NCBI GenBank assembly: GCA_021775855.1
Contig: JAJFGZ010000048.1
Coordinates: 1-43,481, forward strand
Length of the DNA: 43,481 nt
Direction: 5' to 3'
From: Hyphomicrobiales bacterium
Lineage (GTDB): Bacteria; Pseudomonadota; Alphaproteobacteria; Rhizobiales; NORP267
Part shown: piece by piece, positions 27,489-37,479 of the stretch
Layout: every line of letters starts with the position of its first letter
How positions within the stretch are numbered: position 1 is the first letter of the stretch
Program-made: the position numbers and the translations under genes
Notes under the pieces: model-generated
The model's input: only the letters and a program-made list of their open reading frames with translations
What the model was told of the DNA's origin: nothing
Databases searched by the model: none

Positions 27489-30400
27489 GTTCGCCCCAGA
27501 AACGCCTGCCCGAACAGGCCCGCGCCGCTGACCCGCAAAAATCTGTATGGGTAAACGCCAATGCGGGGTCGGGCAAAACCTCGGTGCTCGCCGACCGGGT
27601 CATCCGCCTGCTGTTGGGTGGCACCGACCCGGGCCGTATCCTCTGTCTGACCTTCACCAAGGCGGCGGCGGCCGAAATGTCGAACCGGGTCTTTGGCCAA
27701 TTGGCCGGGTGGGCGACGGCTTCAAAAGACCAGCTACGGGCCGAACTTGCGGCGATCGGCCACACGGTAAACGACACCAGCGATCTCGCGCCCGCGCGCA
27801 CCCTGTTTGCCCGCGTACTGGAAACCCCGGGAGGTCTCAAGTTCCAGACCATCCATGCTTTTTGTGAGCGCCTCCTCCACCAATTCCCGTTCGAAGCCAA
27901 TGTGCCTGCGCATTTCGATGTGCTCGACGACGGCGAAAAGGTAGTAATGTTGAAAGACGCCCAGTTCGACATGATCCGCGAGGCGCTGGCCGATCCGGAT
28001 GGCGATATCGCCGCGTCGCTCGATACACTTGTTTCGCGACTTGCCGATACGTCTTTCGAGAAATTGCTCGATGGTGTCATTAAGGTCGAGGCCGATCTGT
28101 ATCGATGGGTGGACGCCGTGGGCGGGCTTGAACCGGGTTTTGCCCGACTGGCGGAACGGCTCGGGGTGGAGCCCGGCGATACTGTCGAGAAGATCAGCGG
28201 GGAAATTCTCACCTCGCCAATCCTCCCGCAAAGCGAATGGACGGCTATAGCAGCGACGCTGGATGAAGGCAGCGACCTGGATAGGAAGCGTGCGAACAAA
28301 TTCCGGGATATCCTGACAGATCCGGATCCGTTGACGGGCGCCGAGACCTACCTGTCGGTATTCTTGACACAAAAAAATCAACCGGCGGTTCGTCTCCTGA
28401 CAAAGGCCGTCAAGGACCGTCATCCGGAACTTGAACAGCGTTTTCGCGACGAGCAGGACCGGGTCTTCCGCCTCGCTTGCAAATTGCCGGCTCTTGAATT
28501 GTTGCCCGCGAATCGGGCCCTGTTCACATTTGGCATTGCGGTGCTGGACAGGTTCAGGGAGCGCAAACTGCGCGCCGGTAAACTCGAATATAGCGACCTG
28601 ATCGACAAGGTTCGTCTTCTGCTTAACCGTTCGGAAGCCGCCAGCTGGGTGCTCTACAAGCTCGATGGCGGGATCGACCACATCCTTGTGGACGAAGCCC
28701 AGGATACCAGCCCGGACCAATGGGACATTGTGCGCCTATTGGCGGAAGAAGCCTTATCGGGCGAGGGCGCGCGGGGCATAACGCGCACGATTTTCGCGGT
28801 CGGCGACGAAAAACAATCGATCTTCTCCTTCCAGGGGGCTGAGCCTGAACGCTTCGACAAGATGCGCCGCGAGTTCAAGCGAAAGATCGAGGTGATCGAA
28901 CGACCCTGGGACAACCCCTCGCTCAACCTGTCGTTCCGCTCGGTTCCGGCAATCCTGGAAGCGGTCGATCTGGTCTGTGGGCAAGACAATATCCGCGCCA
29001 GCCTGACCAGCACGAACGAGCCGGTTGTTCACAACGCCGACCGCGCAAATAAGCCGGGACTGGTGGAAATCTGGCCGGTCGAAGCGCCCGATAAGCTTGT
29101 CGATCCGGTTGCCTGGGACGCCCCGCTTGATGCTGTCAGCCAGGGCAGCGCGTGGGTCAAGCTCGCGGAAAAAATCGCCGACACGATCGCCATGTGGTTG
29201 CGCGAGGGGGAAACCCTGGTGGCCACCGGCCGGCCCGTCACACCTGGCGATATACTGATCCTGGTGCGTCGCAGGACCCATATCGTGACCCCTTTGATCA
29301 AGGCGTTGCGCGACCGCAGGATCGCGGTTGCCGGCGCAGACCGGCTCGAATTGCAGTCCCATCTGGCGGTCATGGACCTGTTGGCAGCGGCGGACTTCGT
29401 GCTGCTGCCGGAAGATGATTTGACCCTGGCAACCCTGTTGCGCAGCCCGTTTTTCGGGTTGAGCGAAGACGACCTTTATTCGCTGGCCCATGACCGCCCC
29501 GGGTCGCTCTGGAATGCCCTGCGCACGCGCGCCGTCGAGGCGCCGTTTTCCGCCATTTCGGATCAGCTGAAAGCGTGGCAGGCCCGCGCCGATTTCCTGT
29601 CGCCTTATGCCTTCTTTGCCGGGATCCTCGGTAACGACAACGGCCGGCGTCAGCTTGTCGCCCGGCTCGGACCGGAAGCCCACGATGCGATCGACGAATT
29701 TCTCAGTCTGGCGCTGCAGTTTGAGGCTGGCGCCACGCCGAGCCTGCAATCCTTTACCCACTGGATGCGGTCCCAGTCCCAGGAGATCAAGCGCTCCATG
29801 GAGCAGGGCACCGACGAGGTACGCATCATGACCGTACATGGTGCCAAGGGCTTGGAGGCCCCGATCGTGTTTCTGCCCGATACCTGTGCGACCCCGGACA
29901 AGGGGCGGCTGAGCCAGATCATGACAGTCGCTTCGGACACAAAGGCTATTGGCGAACCGGACTTTCTGGTTTGGGCACCGGGAAACGCCGAAAGTCTCCC
30001 GGATGCGATCCAGGCTGAAAAGGCCGCCGCGCATGAGAAACAGTTGGCGGAATATAACCGTCTCCTCTACGTGGCGATGACCCGCGCTGAAGACAGGCTC
30101 TATGTGTGCGGGTACCAAAGCGGTAAAAAAATTCCGGACGATTGTTGGTACCAGGTCATCATGGCGGGTCTTGGTGACAAACTATCACCCTTCGAAACCG
30201 AGGATGGTGCGCAGGTGTTGCGGTTTACCGGCTCGGTCCCGGCCAAAATTCTCGCGATTAGGGACGAACCTCAGGCCACACAATTGGCTAAATTTCACCT
30301 ACCGGAAATCCCGTCTTTGCCGCCCCCGCCATTTGCAATAATCAACCGGATCGCGCCTTCACGGGGCGAAGAGGGTCAGGATCATTTGGCGGGAGGAGAC

Positions 30401-30922
30401 GTTGCCGGCAATGCCCTTTCCGGGGTCGACCCGCGGGTGCGCGGCAATCTGATCCACGCTCTGCTTGAGGTGCTGGCGGATACAAAGCCGGACGTGAGGA
30501 TTGGCCACGGCAAAAATCTTCTGACCCGGATCGGGTCTGATCTGACACCCGATTCGCGCGTATTGCTTCTCGAGGAGGTGTTGAGGCTGTTGGAGGACCC
30601 TGGCATTGCCTATTTATTTGACGGGGATAGCCGGTCAGAAGTACCCGTTGCGGGTGTTATTCCGGACTCAGGCGCACCGGACAATATGGTCCACGCTTCA
30701 GGCATCATCGATCGCCTTGTGGTGCAGGAAAATCGCGTAATTATCGCGGATTTCAAGAGCAATCGGGTTGTGCCGCGCAAAATCGAGGATGTGCCTCCGG
30801 CCTATATCGCGCAGATGGCGGCCTACCGCGCGCTGGTCCAACCGATCTACCCTTCGAAAAACATCGAAGCCCTGTTGGTCTGGACGGCGGACGCCAGCAC
30901 GACCGAAATCCGAAGCACTTGA
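27485..30922 (+). CDS. addA: double-strand break repair helicase-nuclease AddA
   Basis: About 1145 residues, UvrD-type superfamily 1 helicase with a C-terminal RecB-type nuclease. Helicase motifs appear in order: the P-loop NANAGSGKTSVLADRV, LCLTFTKAAAAEM (Ia), IDHILVDEAQDTSPDQW (II), VGDEKQSIFSFQGAEPE (III), and VHGAKGLEAPIVFLP with YVAMTRAEDRLYV (V/VI). The nuclease core is IIADFKSNR followed by YIAQMAAYRAL. The GTG start overlaps the addB stop as GTGA. No RecC or RecD is present, so this is the AddAB system that loads RecA after end resection. Confidence 0.95.
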   Translation: MSSPQKRLPEQARAADPQKSVWVNANAGSGKTSVLADRVIRLLLGGTDPGRILCLTFTKAAAAEMSNRVFGQLAGWATASKDQLRAELAAIGHTVNDTSDLAPARTLFARVLETPGGLKFQTIHAFCERLLHQFPFEANVPAHFDVLDDGEKVVMLKDAQFDMIREALADPDGDIAASLDTLVSRLADTSFEKLLDGVIKVEADLYRWVDAVGGLEPGFARLAERLGVEPGDTVEKISGEILTSPILPQSEWTAIAATLDEGSDLDRKRANKFRDILTDPDPLTGAETYLSVFLTQKNQPAVRLLTKAVKDRHPELEQRFRDEQDRVFRLACKLPALELLPANRALFTFGIAVLDRFRERKLRAGKLEYSDLIDKVRLLLNRSEAASWVLYKLDGGIDHILVDEAQDTSPDQWDIVRLLAEEALSGEGARGITRTIFAVGDEKQSIFSFQGAEPERFDKMRREFKRKIEVIERPWDNPSLNLSFRSVPAILEAVDLVCGQDNIRASLTSTNEPVVHNADRANKPGLVEIWPVEAPDKLVDPVAWDAPLDAVSQGSAWVKLAEKIADTIAMWLREGETLVATGRPVTPGDILILVRRRTHIVTPLIKALRDRRIAVAGADRLELQSHLAVMDLLAAADFVLLPEDDLTLATLLRSPFFGLSEDDLYSLAHDRPGSLWNALRTRAVEAPFSAISDQLKAWQARADFLSPYAFFAGILGNDNGRRQLVARLGPEAHDAIDEFLSLALQFEAGATPSLQSFTHWMRSQSQEIKRSMEQGTDEVRIMTVHGAKGLEAPIVFLPDTCATPDKGRLSQIMTVASDTKAIGEPDFLVWAPGNAESLPDAIQAEKAAAHEKQLAEYNRLLYVAMTRAEDRLYVCGYQSGKKIPDDCWYQVIMAGLGDKLSPFETEDGAQVLRFTGSVPAKILAIRDEPQATQLAKFHLPEIPSLPPPPFAIINRIAPSRGEEGQDHLAGGDVAGNALSGVDPRVRGNLIHALLEVLADTKPDVRIGHGKNLLTRIGSDLTPDSRVLLLEEVLRLLEDPGIAYLFDGDSRSEVPVAGVIPDSGAPDNMVHASGIIDRLVVQENRVIIADFKSNRVVPRKIEDVPPAYIAQMAAYRALVQPIYPSKNIEALLVWTADASTTEIRST

Positions 30923-30973
30923 CGGCGATAAGGTCAGTTCTTACGTTCCGTGCAACAGCAAATGAGGAAAATT

Positions 30974-31294
30974 ATGGCAACAGTTAATGTATCAGACGCT
31001 TCGTTTGAATCCGACGTCCTGGCATCCGACACGCCTGTGGTTGTTGATTTCTGGGCGGAATGGTGCGGCCCCTGCAAACAGATTGGCCCGGCGCTCGAAG
31101 AAATTTCCAACGAACTCGGCGGCAAGGTCACGGTCGCTAAAATCAATATAGACGATAACCCGGATGTCCCTATGAAATACGGTGTCCGGGCGATCCCGAC
31201 CCTGATGATTTTCAAGGGCGGCGAACCGGCTTCAACCCAGGTGGGCGCGCAGACAAAATCAAAGCTCTTCGACTGGATCAACGGCGAAATCTAG
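30974..31294 (+). CDS. trxA: thioredoxin
   Basis: 106-residue classical thioredoxin. Active site [20 protein letters not shown], cis-proline region [15 protein letters not shown]-terminal helix KSKLFDWI. It keeps cytosolic disulphides reduced. ATG 30974 follows GAGGAAAA; ATG 30962 and 30950 are in-frame alternatives without the family match. It is the last gene of the plus-strand run and ends 26 bp before a strong terminator. Confidence 0.96.
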   Translation: MATVNVSDASFESDVLASDTPVVVDFWAEWCGPCKQIGPALEEISNELGGKVTVAKINIDDNPDVPMKYGVRAIPTLMIFKGGEPASTQVGAQTKSKLFDWINGEI

Positions 31295-31319
31295 ACCGGT
31301 TCTGATTGCAATTAAAATT

Positions 31320-31343
31320 GGCGCCTAACCAGGCGCCTTTTTT
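31320..31343. terminator. intrinsic terminator shared by trxA and folC
   Basis: GGCGCCT-AACC-AGGCGCC followed by six T on the plus strand; on the minus strand the same stem is followed by AATTTTAATT. The genes converge here, and the folC stop (TAA, 31344-31342) lies within the T-run, so one structure can end both transcripts. Confidence 0.9.
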
Positions 31344-32646
31344 ATGCGCCATTCAGGCGCAGCACATGGCCTGCGAGATAGAGCGATCCGCAGATCAAAA
31401 TTCTGGGCGATGGTGTTGTGCCCGTGGCGGCGTCCAGCGCTTCCGGTATAGAATTGGCCGCCTCCGCCTCCAGCCCGGCGCGGGTCGCAATTTCCGCGAG
31501 ATCACCAGCGGCAATTGTGTTGGCTTCGCCCGGAATCGAAACCGTATAAATCCTGTGCGCCAGATCTGCAAAGGGGAGCAGGTACCCACCGGCATCCTTG
31601 GAATTGATCATGCCGGTGATCATCACGAGCGGGCGGGAAAATTTTTCTTCCAGCCCAGCCATAGCGTCGGCGATCGCCTGCCCTGCCGCCGGATTGTGCC
31701 CGCCATCGAGCCAAATCTCGGTATCTTCAGAAACAAGGTCGACCAGGGTCCCCGCGGTCAAACGCTGCATACGTGCCGGCCAATGGGTGTTGGCAAGCCC
31801 CTCCGCGCAGGCATCGGGAGATATGGTCTCGTCGCCAAGCGAGCGCAGCGTTGCGATCGCCGTGCCGGCATTGTCGATCTGGAACCGGCCCGGGAGTTTT
31901 GGCAAAGGCAGGTCGAGCAGCCCGCCGGCATCCTGGTAGATCATACGGCCCTGCTGGCCAAAGCACTGCCAGTCTTCGTTGGCGACCGAGAGGAATGCAC
32001 CGACCCGGTCTGCTTGTTGTTTCAAGACCTGAAGCGCCGGGTCCGCCTGCGGTGCGACGATTGCCGTGACGCTGCCTTTCAATATTCCTGCCTTCTCGAA
32101 GGCGACGCCTTCAAGGGTATCGCCCAGGAATTGTGGATGGTCGGTCGAGATAGGCGTGATGACCGTTGCCGCCGGTCGCGCGATCACGTTGGTCGCGTCC
32201 AGTCGCCCGCCAAGCCCGACTTCCAGAACGAGATAATCTGCGGGACTGCCAGCAAAAAGTAAGAATGCGGCAGCCGTGGTGATCTCGAAATAGGTGATTG
32301 GCCGCCCGTCATTGACCCGTTCGCAATGCGCCAGTGTTTCCGCCAGCACGGCCTCTGAAATAGGTTCGCACCCGTCCGGTCCGGCGATCTGGATTCGTTC
32401 GGAGAACCGCACCAGATGCGGTGAGGAATAGAGGTGTACCCGGCGGCCATGGGCTTCAAGCATGGCGCGGATATGCGCGGCGGTTGATCCCTTGCCGTTG
32501 GTCCCTGCAATATGGATGACCGGCGGCACCCGTCGCTCGGGGTGCCCGAGATCGGCCAGCAGGGTTTCGATCCGTCCAAGCGAAAGGTCAATCGCCTTGG
32601 GGTGCAGGTGGAGCAGACGCTCAAGGATAATGTCGCTTTCGGCCAT
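31342..32646 (-). CDS. folC: bifunctional folylpolyglutamate/dihydrofolate synthase
   Basis: Adds glutamate to dihydropteroate and to folates. 434 residues. Mur-ligase fold motifs: the P-loop HIAGTNGKGSTAAHIRAML, SSPHLVRFSERI, YFEITTAAAF with the carbamylation/metal region, LEVGLGGRLDATN, ISTDHPQFLGDT and WLDGGHNPAAGQAIADA. It is last in the minus-strand run trpF-trpB-trpA-accD-folC, 75 bp after accD, the usual accD-folC order. Its stop is inside the shared terminator. Confidence 0.95.
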   Translation of the reverse strand: MAESDIILERLLHLHPKAIDLSLGRIETLLADLGHPERRVPPVIHIAGTNGKGSTAAHIRAMLEAHGRRVHLYSSPHLVRFSERIQIAGPDGCEPISEAVLAETLAHCERVNDGRPITYFEITTAAAFLLFAGSPADYLVLEVGLGGRLDATNVIARPAATVITPISTDHPQFLGDTLEGVAFEKAGILKGSVTAIVAPQADPALQVLKQQADRVGAFLSVANEDWQCFGQQGRMIYQDAGGLLDLPLPKLPGRFQIDNAGTAIATLRSLGDETISPDACAEGLANTHWPARMQRLTAGTLVDLVSEDTEIWLDGGHNPAAGQAIADAMAGLEEKFSRPLVMITGMINSKDAGGYLLPFADLAHRIYTVSIPGEANTIAAGDLAEIATRAGLEAEAANSIPEALDAATGTTPSPRILICGSLYLAGHVLRLNGA

Positions 32647-32721
32647 CTAATTCACCTGGCCGGCACCGGCCCAGAAACGGAGTTGTAGAGAGGATAGGCT
32701 CCAGACGAGGGAACGCTCGGA

Positions 32722-33741
32722 TCAGTCGGTGGATGCCTGCGTGTCTTTGGAGCTGCTCGTGAGTGCGTTGGTACCTGCGTTGCTCGATGCAACGGGATTG
32801 GCACCATCGGCATTTGCAACGGTCACTTCACCGTCGATATCACCACTGGTAATGGGTCGCCCGGCGCCACGGTTCTTCTCGGCCGGAAGACGTGTTTCCT
32901 TCATCAGCATGTGGCAAATGCGGCTTAGAGTGGCGCGCAATTCGTGGCGATGCACCACCATGTCGACCATGCCGTGTTCACGCAGGAAATCGGACCGCTG
33001 GAAGCCGTCAGGGAGTTTTTCGCGGATGGTCTGCTCGATCACCCGCGGCCCTGCAAACCCGATCAGTGCGCCAGGTTCAGCGATATGGATATCACCGAGC
33101 ATGGCATAAGACGCGGTTACCCCACCCGTGGTCGGGTTGGTGAGCACCACGATATAGGGCAGGCGGGCATCGCGCATTGCCTGCACGGCGATGGTTGTGC
33201 GCGGCATCTGCATCAACGACAGCATGCCTTCCTGCATCCGTGCCCCACCGGATGCTGCATACAGAATGAAGGGTGCGCGCTGATCAACCGCCGTCAACAT
33301 CCCCTTGATGATAGCTTCACCAGCGGCCATGCCGAGCGAGCCGCCGAGGAAATTAAAATCCTGTGCACCCGCGACGACCTGAAGCCCGTCAAGAAGCCCG
33401 TTCCCAAGCAGGACGGCATCGTCCATGTCGGTTTTCGTGCGGGCGTCTTTCAGCCGGTCGGCGTATCGGCGCTCGTCCCGGAATTTGAGCGGGTCGAGGG
33501 GAACGGCGTTGACCGCGATACTTTCATATTCACTGGCGTCGAACAGGGATGCCAGCCGGGCGCGGGCGCTCATCCGCATGTGATAGCCGGACCCCGGCAC
33601 CACATACTGGTTCGCTTCCAAATCCCGATGGAATACCATCTGGCCGGTCTCGGGGCATTTTACCCAAAGGTTATCGGGCACCTCGCGCTTGCGCAGGATG
33701 CCGCGAATCTTCGGCCTGACGACGTTATTGATCCAGTTCAA
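32722..33741 (-). CDS. accD: acetyl-CoA carboxylase carboxyltransferase subunit beta
   Basis: Transfers the carboxyl from biotin to acetyl-CoA with AccA, the first step of fatty-acid synthesis. 339 residues. The crotonase-like core shows [30 protein letters not shown] and [16 protein letters not shown]. The N-terminal zinc ribbon is degenerate: where E. coli AccD has four cysteines, this reads [15 protein letters not shown] then [11 protein letters not shown], leaving one Cys. Rhizobial-type AccD proteins share this loss. The C-terminal ~40 residues are a polar low-complexity tail (Asn/Ala/Ser/Thr-rich). It lies between trpA and folC. Confidence 0.95.
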   Translation of the reverse strand: MNWINNVVRPKIRGILRKREVPDNLWVKCPETGQMVFHRDLEANQYVVPGSGYHMRMSARARLASLFDASEYESIAVNAVPLDPLKFRDERRYADRLKDARTKTDMDDAVLLGNGLLDGLQVVAGAQDFNFLGGSLGMAAGEAIIKGMLTAVDQRAPFILYAASGGARMQEGMLSLMQMPRTTIAVQAMRDARLPYIVVLTNPTTGGVTASYAMLGDIHIAEPGALIGFAGPRVIEQTIREKLPDGFQRSDFLREHGMVDMVVHRHELRATLSRICHMLMKETRLPAEKNRGAGRPITSGDIDGEVTVANADGANPVASSNAGTNALTSSSKDTQASTD

Positions 33742-33807
33742 TGTTCAATACGCTCCTGATGTTAAGAATGCGCTTCGCAGCGACAATTTTCAAGGGTTGC
33801 ACCGGAA

Positions 33808-34635
33808 TTAGGTTTTTTCTGTGAGAGCATCGGCGAGCGAACGCACAAAGCCCGCGATCGCCGGCACCATTGTTTTTTGGGCGTTTCCACGGGCGTCCAT
33901 ATGGTCGAGCATCAGATTGACGATCGCTGATCCGACAACGACCCCGTCGGCGCCCCCGGCTGCGATTGCCCGTGCCTGGTCCGGGGTTTTAACCCCAAAG
34001 CCGACGGCGACTGGCAAATCGGTTTTAGCCTTGATCAGGGATACCCTGTCGGAGACTGCACTCGGGTCCGGCTTGGCCGTACCTGTAATCCCGGTTATCG
34101 AGACGTAATAGACAAAGCCGCTGGTATTGGTGAGCACTTTTTCCAGCCGGTGGGCGTCCGTGGTCGGCGTTGCCAGCCTAATGAAATTCAGTCCCGCGCG
34201 GAGCGCCGGCAGACACAATTCACTATCTTCCTCGGGCGGCAAATCGACGATGATAAGTCCGTCCACGCCAGCAGCCTTGGCATTTTCCAGAAACCGCTCG
34301 TTGCCGTAAATATAGATCGGGTTGTAATACCCCATCAGAACTATCGGCGTATCGGAATCGTTTTCCCGAAACCGTCGCACCATGTCGAGGGTCTTGATCA
34401 TGTTCTGCCCGGCTTGAAGCGCGCGCAGAGACGATGCCTGGATGGCCGGGCCGTCGGCCATCGGGTCCGTGAACGGCATCCCGATTTCGATTAAGTCGGC
34501 GCCCGCCCCCGGTAGAGCTTCGATCAGCGCCAGGGAATCTTCGAGGTTCGGGTCACCCGCTGTGACAAACGTTACCAGCGCCGCCCGGCCCGCGGCTTTG
34601 GTCTCGGCAAACCGTAAGTCAATACGCGATGACAT
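33808..34635 (-). CDS. trpA: tryptophan synthase alpha subunit
   Basis: Cleaves indole-3-glycerol phosphate to indole and glyceraldehyde-3-phosphate. About 275 residues from ATG 34635. The catalytic Glu and Asp lie in [28 protein letters not shown] and [13 protein letters not shown] form the phosphate-binding loops of the TIM barrel. ATG 34635 is four bases after the trpB stop. The open frame to 34695 would run back into trpB and is not the start. Confidence 0.96.
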   Translation of the reverse strand: MSSRIDLRFAETKAAGRAALVTFVTAGDPNLEDSLALIEALPGAGADLIEIGMPFTDPMADGPAIQASSLRALQAGQNMIKTLDMVRRFRENDSDTPIVLMGYYNPIYIYGNERFLENAKAAGVDGLIIVDLPPEEDSELCLPALRAGLNFIRLATPTTDAHRLEKVLTNTSGFVYYVSITGITGTAKPDPSAVSDRVSLIKAKTDLPVAVGFGVKTPDQARAIAAGGADGVVVGSAIVNLMLDHMDARGNAQKTMVPAIAGFVRSLADALTEKT

Positions 34636-34639
34636 AAAT

Positions 34640-35863
34640 CTAACCCTCGATATCCGTGCCGAGATGGGCTGCAACCGCAAACACATCCTTATCACCGCGC
34701 CCGCACATATTCATCACGATCAGATGATCCGCGTCATGTTCGGGGGCGATTTTCCCCACATGTGCCAGCGCGTGGGAAGGTTCCAGCGCTGGGATAATAC
34801 CTTCGAGCCGGGTGCACAGCTGGAACGCGTCCAGCGCTTCCGCGTCCGTTGCTGAGACATAACTAACCCGCCCGGAATTATGCAGCCATGCATGTTCCGG
34901 CCCGATGCCGGGGTAATCCAGCCCGGCGGAAATTGAATGGGCGTCGGTAATCTGGCCGTCGTCGTTCTGCAAGAGATACGTCCGGTTGCCGTGCAGGACG
35001 CCGGGGTTGCCACCGGTCAGCGATGCCGCGTGTTCGCCGGTTTCGACCCCCTTGCCTCCGGCCTCGACGCCGATAATCTCGATTCCCTTCTCGTCAAGAA
35101 AGGGGTGAAACAGTCCCATCGCGTTAGACCCGCCGCCGATGCACGCAACCAGCGTATCCGGCAGCCGGCCCTCCGCTGCCATCATCTGCTCGCGTGTCTC
35201 TACGCCGATTACAGACTGGAAATCCCGTACCATGGCCGGATAAGGGTGGGGCCCTGCGACAGTCCCGATAATATAAAATGTATCTTCCACATGGGCGACC
35301 CAGTCCCGTAGCGCTTCGTTCATGGCGTCTTTGAGGGTCCCGGTGCCGGACGCGACAGGGACAATCTCAGCGCCCAGCAAGCGCATGCGGAAAACATTTG
35401 GCTTTTGCCGCTCGATATCGGTTTCGCCCATATAGACAACGCACGGAAGCCCGAAGCGCGCGGCAACGGTTGCCACCGCAACCCCGTGCTGGCCGGCCCC
35501 AGTCTCGGCGATGATCCGGGTCTTGCCCATTCGCATGGCAAGCAGGATCTGCCCCAGACAATTATTGATCTTGTGGGATCCGGTATGGTTCAGCTCGTCG
35601 CGCTTGAAATAAATCTTCGATCCGCCGAAATGTTCCGTCAGGCGTTCGGCAAAATAAAGCGGGCTGGGGCGCCCGGTATAATGCGTCTGCAGGTGGTTCA
35701 GTTCGGCCTCAAATTCCGGATCAACCTTCGCCGCCTCGTACGCCTCCTCAAGGCTGAGGATCAGCGGTATCAGGGTTTCAGCGACAAACCGGCCTCCAAA
35801 AATGCCAAACCGGCCGGCTTCATCAGGTCCACCCCGGAAGGTATTCAGTTTAGACTTGGTCAC
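34640..35863 (-). CDS. trpB: tryptophan synthase beta subunit
   Basis: Pyridoxal-phosphate enzyme that joins indole with serine. 407 residues. The PLP Lys is in [14 protein letters not shown], followed by [20 protein letters not shown]. The phosphate loop is [16 protein letters not shown], and the closing segments are [13 protein letters not shown] and [15 protein letters not shown]. The start overlaps the trpF stop by four bases (ATGA). It channels indole from TrpA, encoded just downstream. Confidence 0.97.
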   Translation of the reverse strand: MTKSKLNTFRGGPDEAGRFGIFGGRFVAETLIPLILSLEEAYEAAKVDPEFEAELNHLQTHYTGRPSPLYFAERLTEHFGGSKIYFKRDELNHTGSHKINNCLGQILLAMRMGKTRIIAETGAGQHGVAVATVAARFGLPCVVYMGETDIERQKPNVFRMRLLGAEIVPVASGTGTLKDAMNEALRDWVAHVEDTFYIIGTVAGPHPYPAMVRDFQSVIGVETREQMMAAEGRLPDTLVACIGGGSNAMGLFHPFLDEKGIEIIGVEAGGKGVETGEHAASLTGGNPGVLHGNRTYLLQNDDGQITDAHSISAGLDYPGIGPEHAWLHNSGRVSYVSATDAEALDAFQLCTRLEGIIPALEPSHALAHVGKIAPEHDADHLIVMNMCGRGDKDVFAVAAHLGTDIEG

Positions 35864-36528
35864 GCTGCGTGTTCCTGCTGATTGGCAATTGCAACCGCTT
35901 TGGCAAAAGCCCGGATCAGATCCGGGTCCTTTTTCCCGGGTGCCGACTCAACGCCCGATGAAACGTCCAGGATTGCGGGGTGCAGTTGTGCAATCGCATT
36001 CCCCACATTATTTGCGTCCAGACCGCCCGACAACATGTATGGGGCGTCCAGCGCCACGCTGGCAAGGATATTCCAGTCGAACCGGACCCCGTTGCCTCCC
36101 GGAAGGGCGTTGACATCATCGCTGCGCATTTTTGCGTCGAACAGCAGCATATCTGTGACGCGCGCATAGTCGTCAATATTTGCCAGATCATCGCGCCCGG
36201 CAATCTTGATGGCCTTTATGACGGGCAGGCCGAAACTCTCCCGGATGGTGGCGACCCGCGCCGGGGATTCCGATCCGTGAAGCTGGATCATATCAGGGGC
36301 AAGCGAAGCCACGATCGCTTCCAGACAGGCATCGTCGGCATCAACCGTCAGCGCGACTTTTTTCACCGTCTCGCTGATACTGGATGAAAGCGCCGCCGCC
36401 GCGTCGTAGGTAATATGCCGGGGGCTCGGCTCATAAAATACAAAACCGAGATAGTCGGCGCCCGCAGCAACTGCAGCAGTAATTGCCGCGCTGTCACTCA
36501 AGCCGCATATCTTGAATTTTGAAACCAT
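35860..36528 (-). CDS. trpF: phosphoribosylanthranilate isomerase
   Basis: TIM-barrel isomerase of tryptophan synthesis, about 222 residues from ATG 36528 ([12 protein letters not shown]). The catalytic Cys is in KICGL and the Asp in [24 protein letters not shown] and [10 protein letters not shown] are family motifs. The N-terminal extension open to 36588 is not family-like. First gene of trpFBA. In the 165 bp upstream, to lapA, I see no Trp-codon leader peptide or attenuator. Confidence 0.94.
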   Translation of the reverse strand: MVSKFKICGLSDSAAITAAVAAGADYLGFVFYEPSPRHITYDAAAALSSSISETVKKVALTVDADDACLEAIVASLAPDMIQLHGSESPARVATIRESFGLPVIKAIKIAGRDDLANIDDYARVTDMLLFDAKMRSDDVNALPGGNGVRFDWNILASVALDAPYMLSGGLDANNVGNAIAQLHPAILDVSSGVESAPGKKDPDLIRAFAKAVAIANQQEHAA

Positions 36529-36693
36529 TCCCTGGATACCCGAAAAAATTCGAAAATACTCGTTTCTATGATGAGTGGTTGCACGCAAAGTGGCGAGAGT
36601 CCATATGTCCTTGCCAGACTCGTAAACGCGGCAACCGGTTGCATAGAGATACGATCAAAATTCGATTTTCCAGGTGCCGTCTGCTGCGCGGCT

Positions 36694-37044
36694 TCAGCCG
36701 GTACTATCCTGCAGATCGGGGGACGGCAAAGCCTGACGGGGGGCCTGGATATTGTCGCGCAGCCGACCGGCTTCCGCCCGCCATCGCGTTGCCTCGTCGG
36801 TCTTTTCCCTGGCAGTCCGGCGCCACTTGCCTTGGCGTAGCCACGCCGCCATTCCGCCGGCCAAAACCCCTACCAGGATGCCGGTCAGAATGAGAATGAA
36901 GAGCGGCATTCGGACATAGATCGACGGGTCCGACACCGAGAACGGGTCGAGAGACAGGGTCACGATCTGCCGGTTCGCGACGGCCAGAATGATGAACACA
37001 ATCGCCAACGGCACAATGACAATGTAGCGGACCAGTTTTTTCAT
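36694..37044 (-). CDS. lapA: LapA-domain inner-membrane protein (DUF1049)
   Basis: 116 residues with two membrane helices (YIVIVPLAIVFIILAVANR and PLFILILTGILVGVLAGGMA) separated by a short loop with NRQIVTLSLDPFSV, then a basic and charged cytoplasmic tail (WLRQGKWRRTAREKTDEAT). This is the lipopolysaccharide-assembly protein A domain. In E. coli LapA works with LapB in controlling LpxC turnover; no lapB is next to it here. The gene typically sits between ihfB and trpF in alphaproteobacteria, as here. ATG 37044 is chosen; a TTG one codon upstream is possible. Confidence 0.88.
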   Translation of the reverse strand: MKKLVRYIVIVPLAIVFIILAVANRQIVTLSLDPFSVSDPSIYVRMPLFILILTGILVGVLAGGMAAWLRQGKWRRTAREKTDEATRWRAEAGRLRDNIQAPRQALPSPDLQDSTG

Positions 37045-37118
37045 CAAAAATCATGCAAAGCTATAAAAAATACAAATTTCAGCGCGGGCCTGCTACCGGT
37101 TCCGGCATAATGACCCAA

Positions 37119-37406
37119 TCAGGCGTTATCCCGATTCAGCCGCTCCCGCATTTCCTTGCCCGTTTTGAAAAACGGTACGCTCTTTTCTCCGACCGCCACT
37201 GCGGCGCCGGTGCGGGGATTGCGCCCGATGCGTGACCGGCGCTGCTTGGTTGAAAATGCGCCAAATCCGCGTAGTTCAACCCGGTCACCGTCTGCCAGCG
37301 CCCCCGTAACTTCATCGATGATGGTGTTCACGATATTCTCGATATCGCGCTGGTAGAGATGTGGATTGGCCTGCGCCAGCCGTAAAATCAGCTCAGATTT
37401 AATCAT
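37119..37406 (-). CDS. ihfB: integration host factor beta subunit
   Basis: 95-residue DNA-bending protein that pairs with Ihf[21 protein letters not shown] is the family start. [20 protein letters not shown] is the conserved strand pair, and [20 protein letters not shown] contains the Pro that inserts in the minor groove. ATG 37406 has GGAGGG upstream; the longer open frame to 37529 is not homologous and would run into sppA. It acts in replication, recombination and promoter architecture. Confidence 0.95.
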   Translation of the reverse strand: MIKSELILRLAQANPHLYQRDIENIVNTIIDEVTGALADGDRVELRGFGAFSTKQRRSRIGRNPRTGAAVAVGEKSVPFFKTGKEMRERLNRDNA

Positions 37407-37479
37407 ATTTCCCTCCGGACGATCTCCCCGGGGGTTTCCCACCCGTCGATTTTCTCGATGAAAATCCAGTATTCCCCGG

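Noticed and set aside
28754-30118. 454-codon minus-strand frame opposite addA
   Set aside because: Shadow frame; the helicase motifs are all on the plus strand.
31306-32262. 318-codon plus-strand frame opposite folC
   Set aside because: Antisense of FolC and begins inside the terminator; no supporting features.
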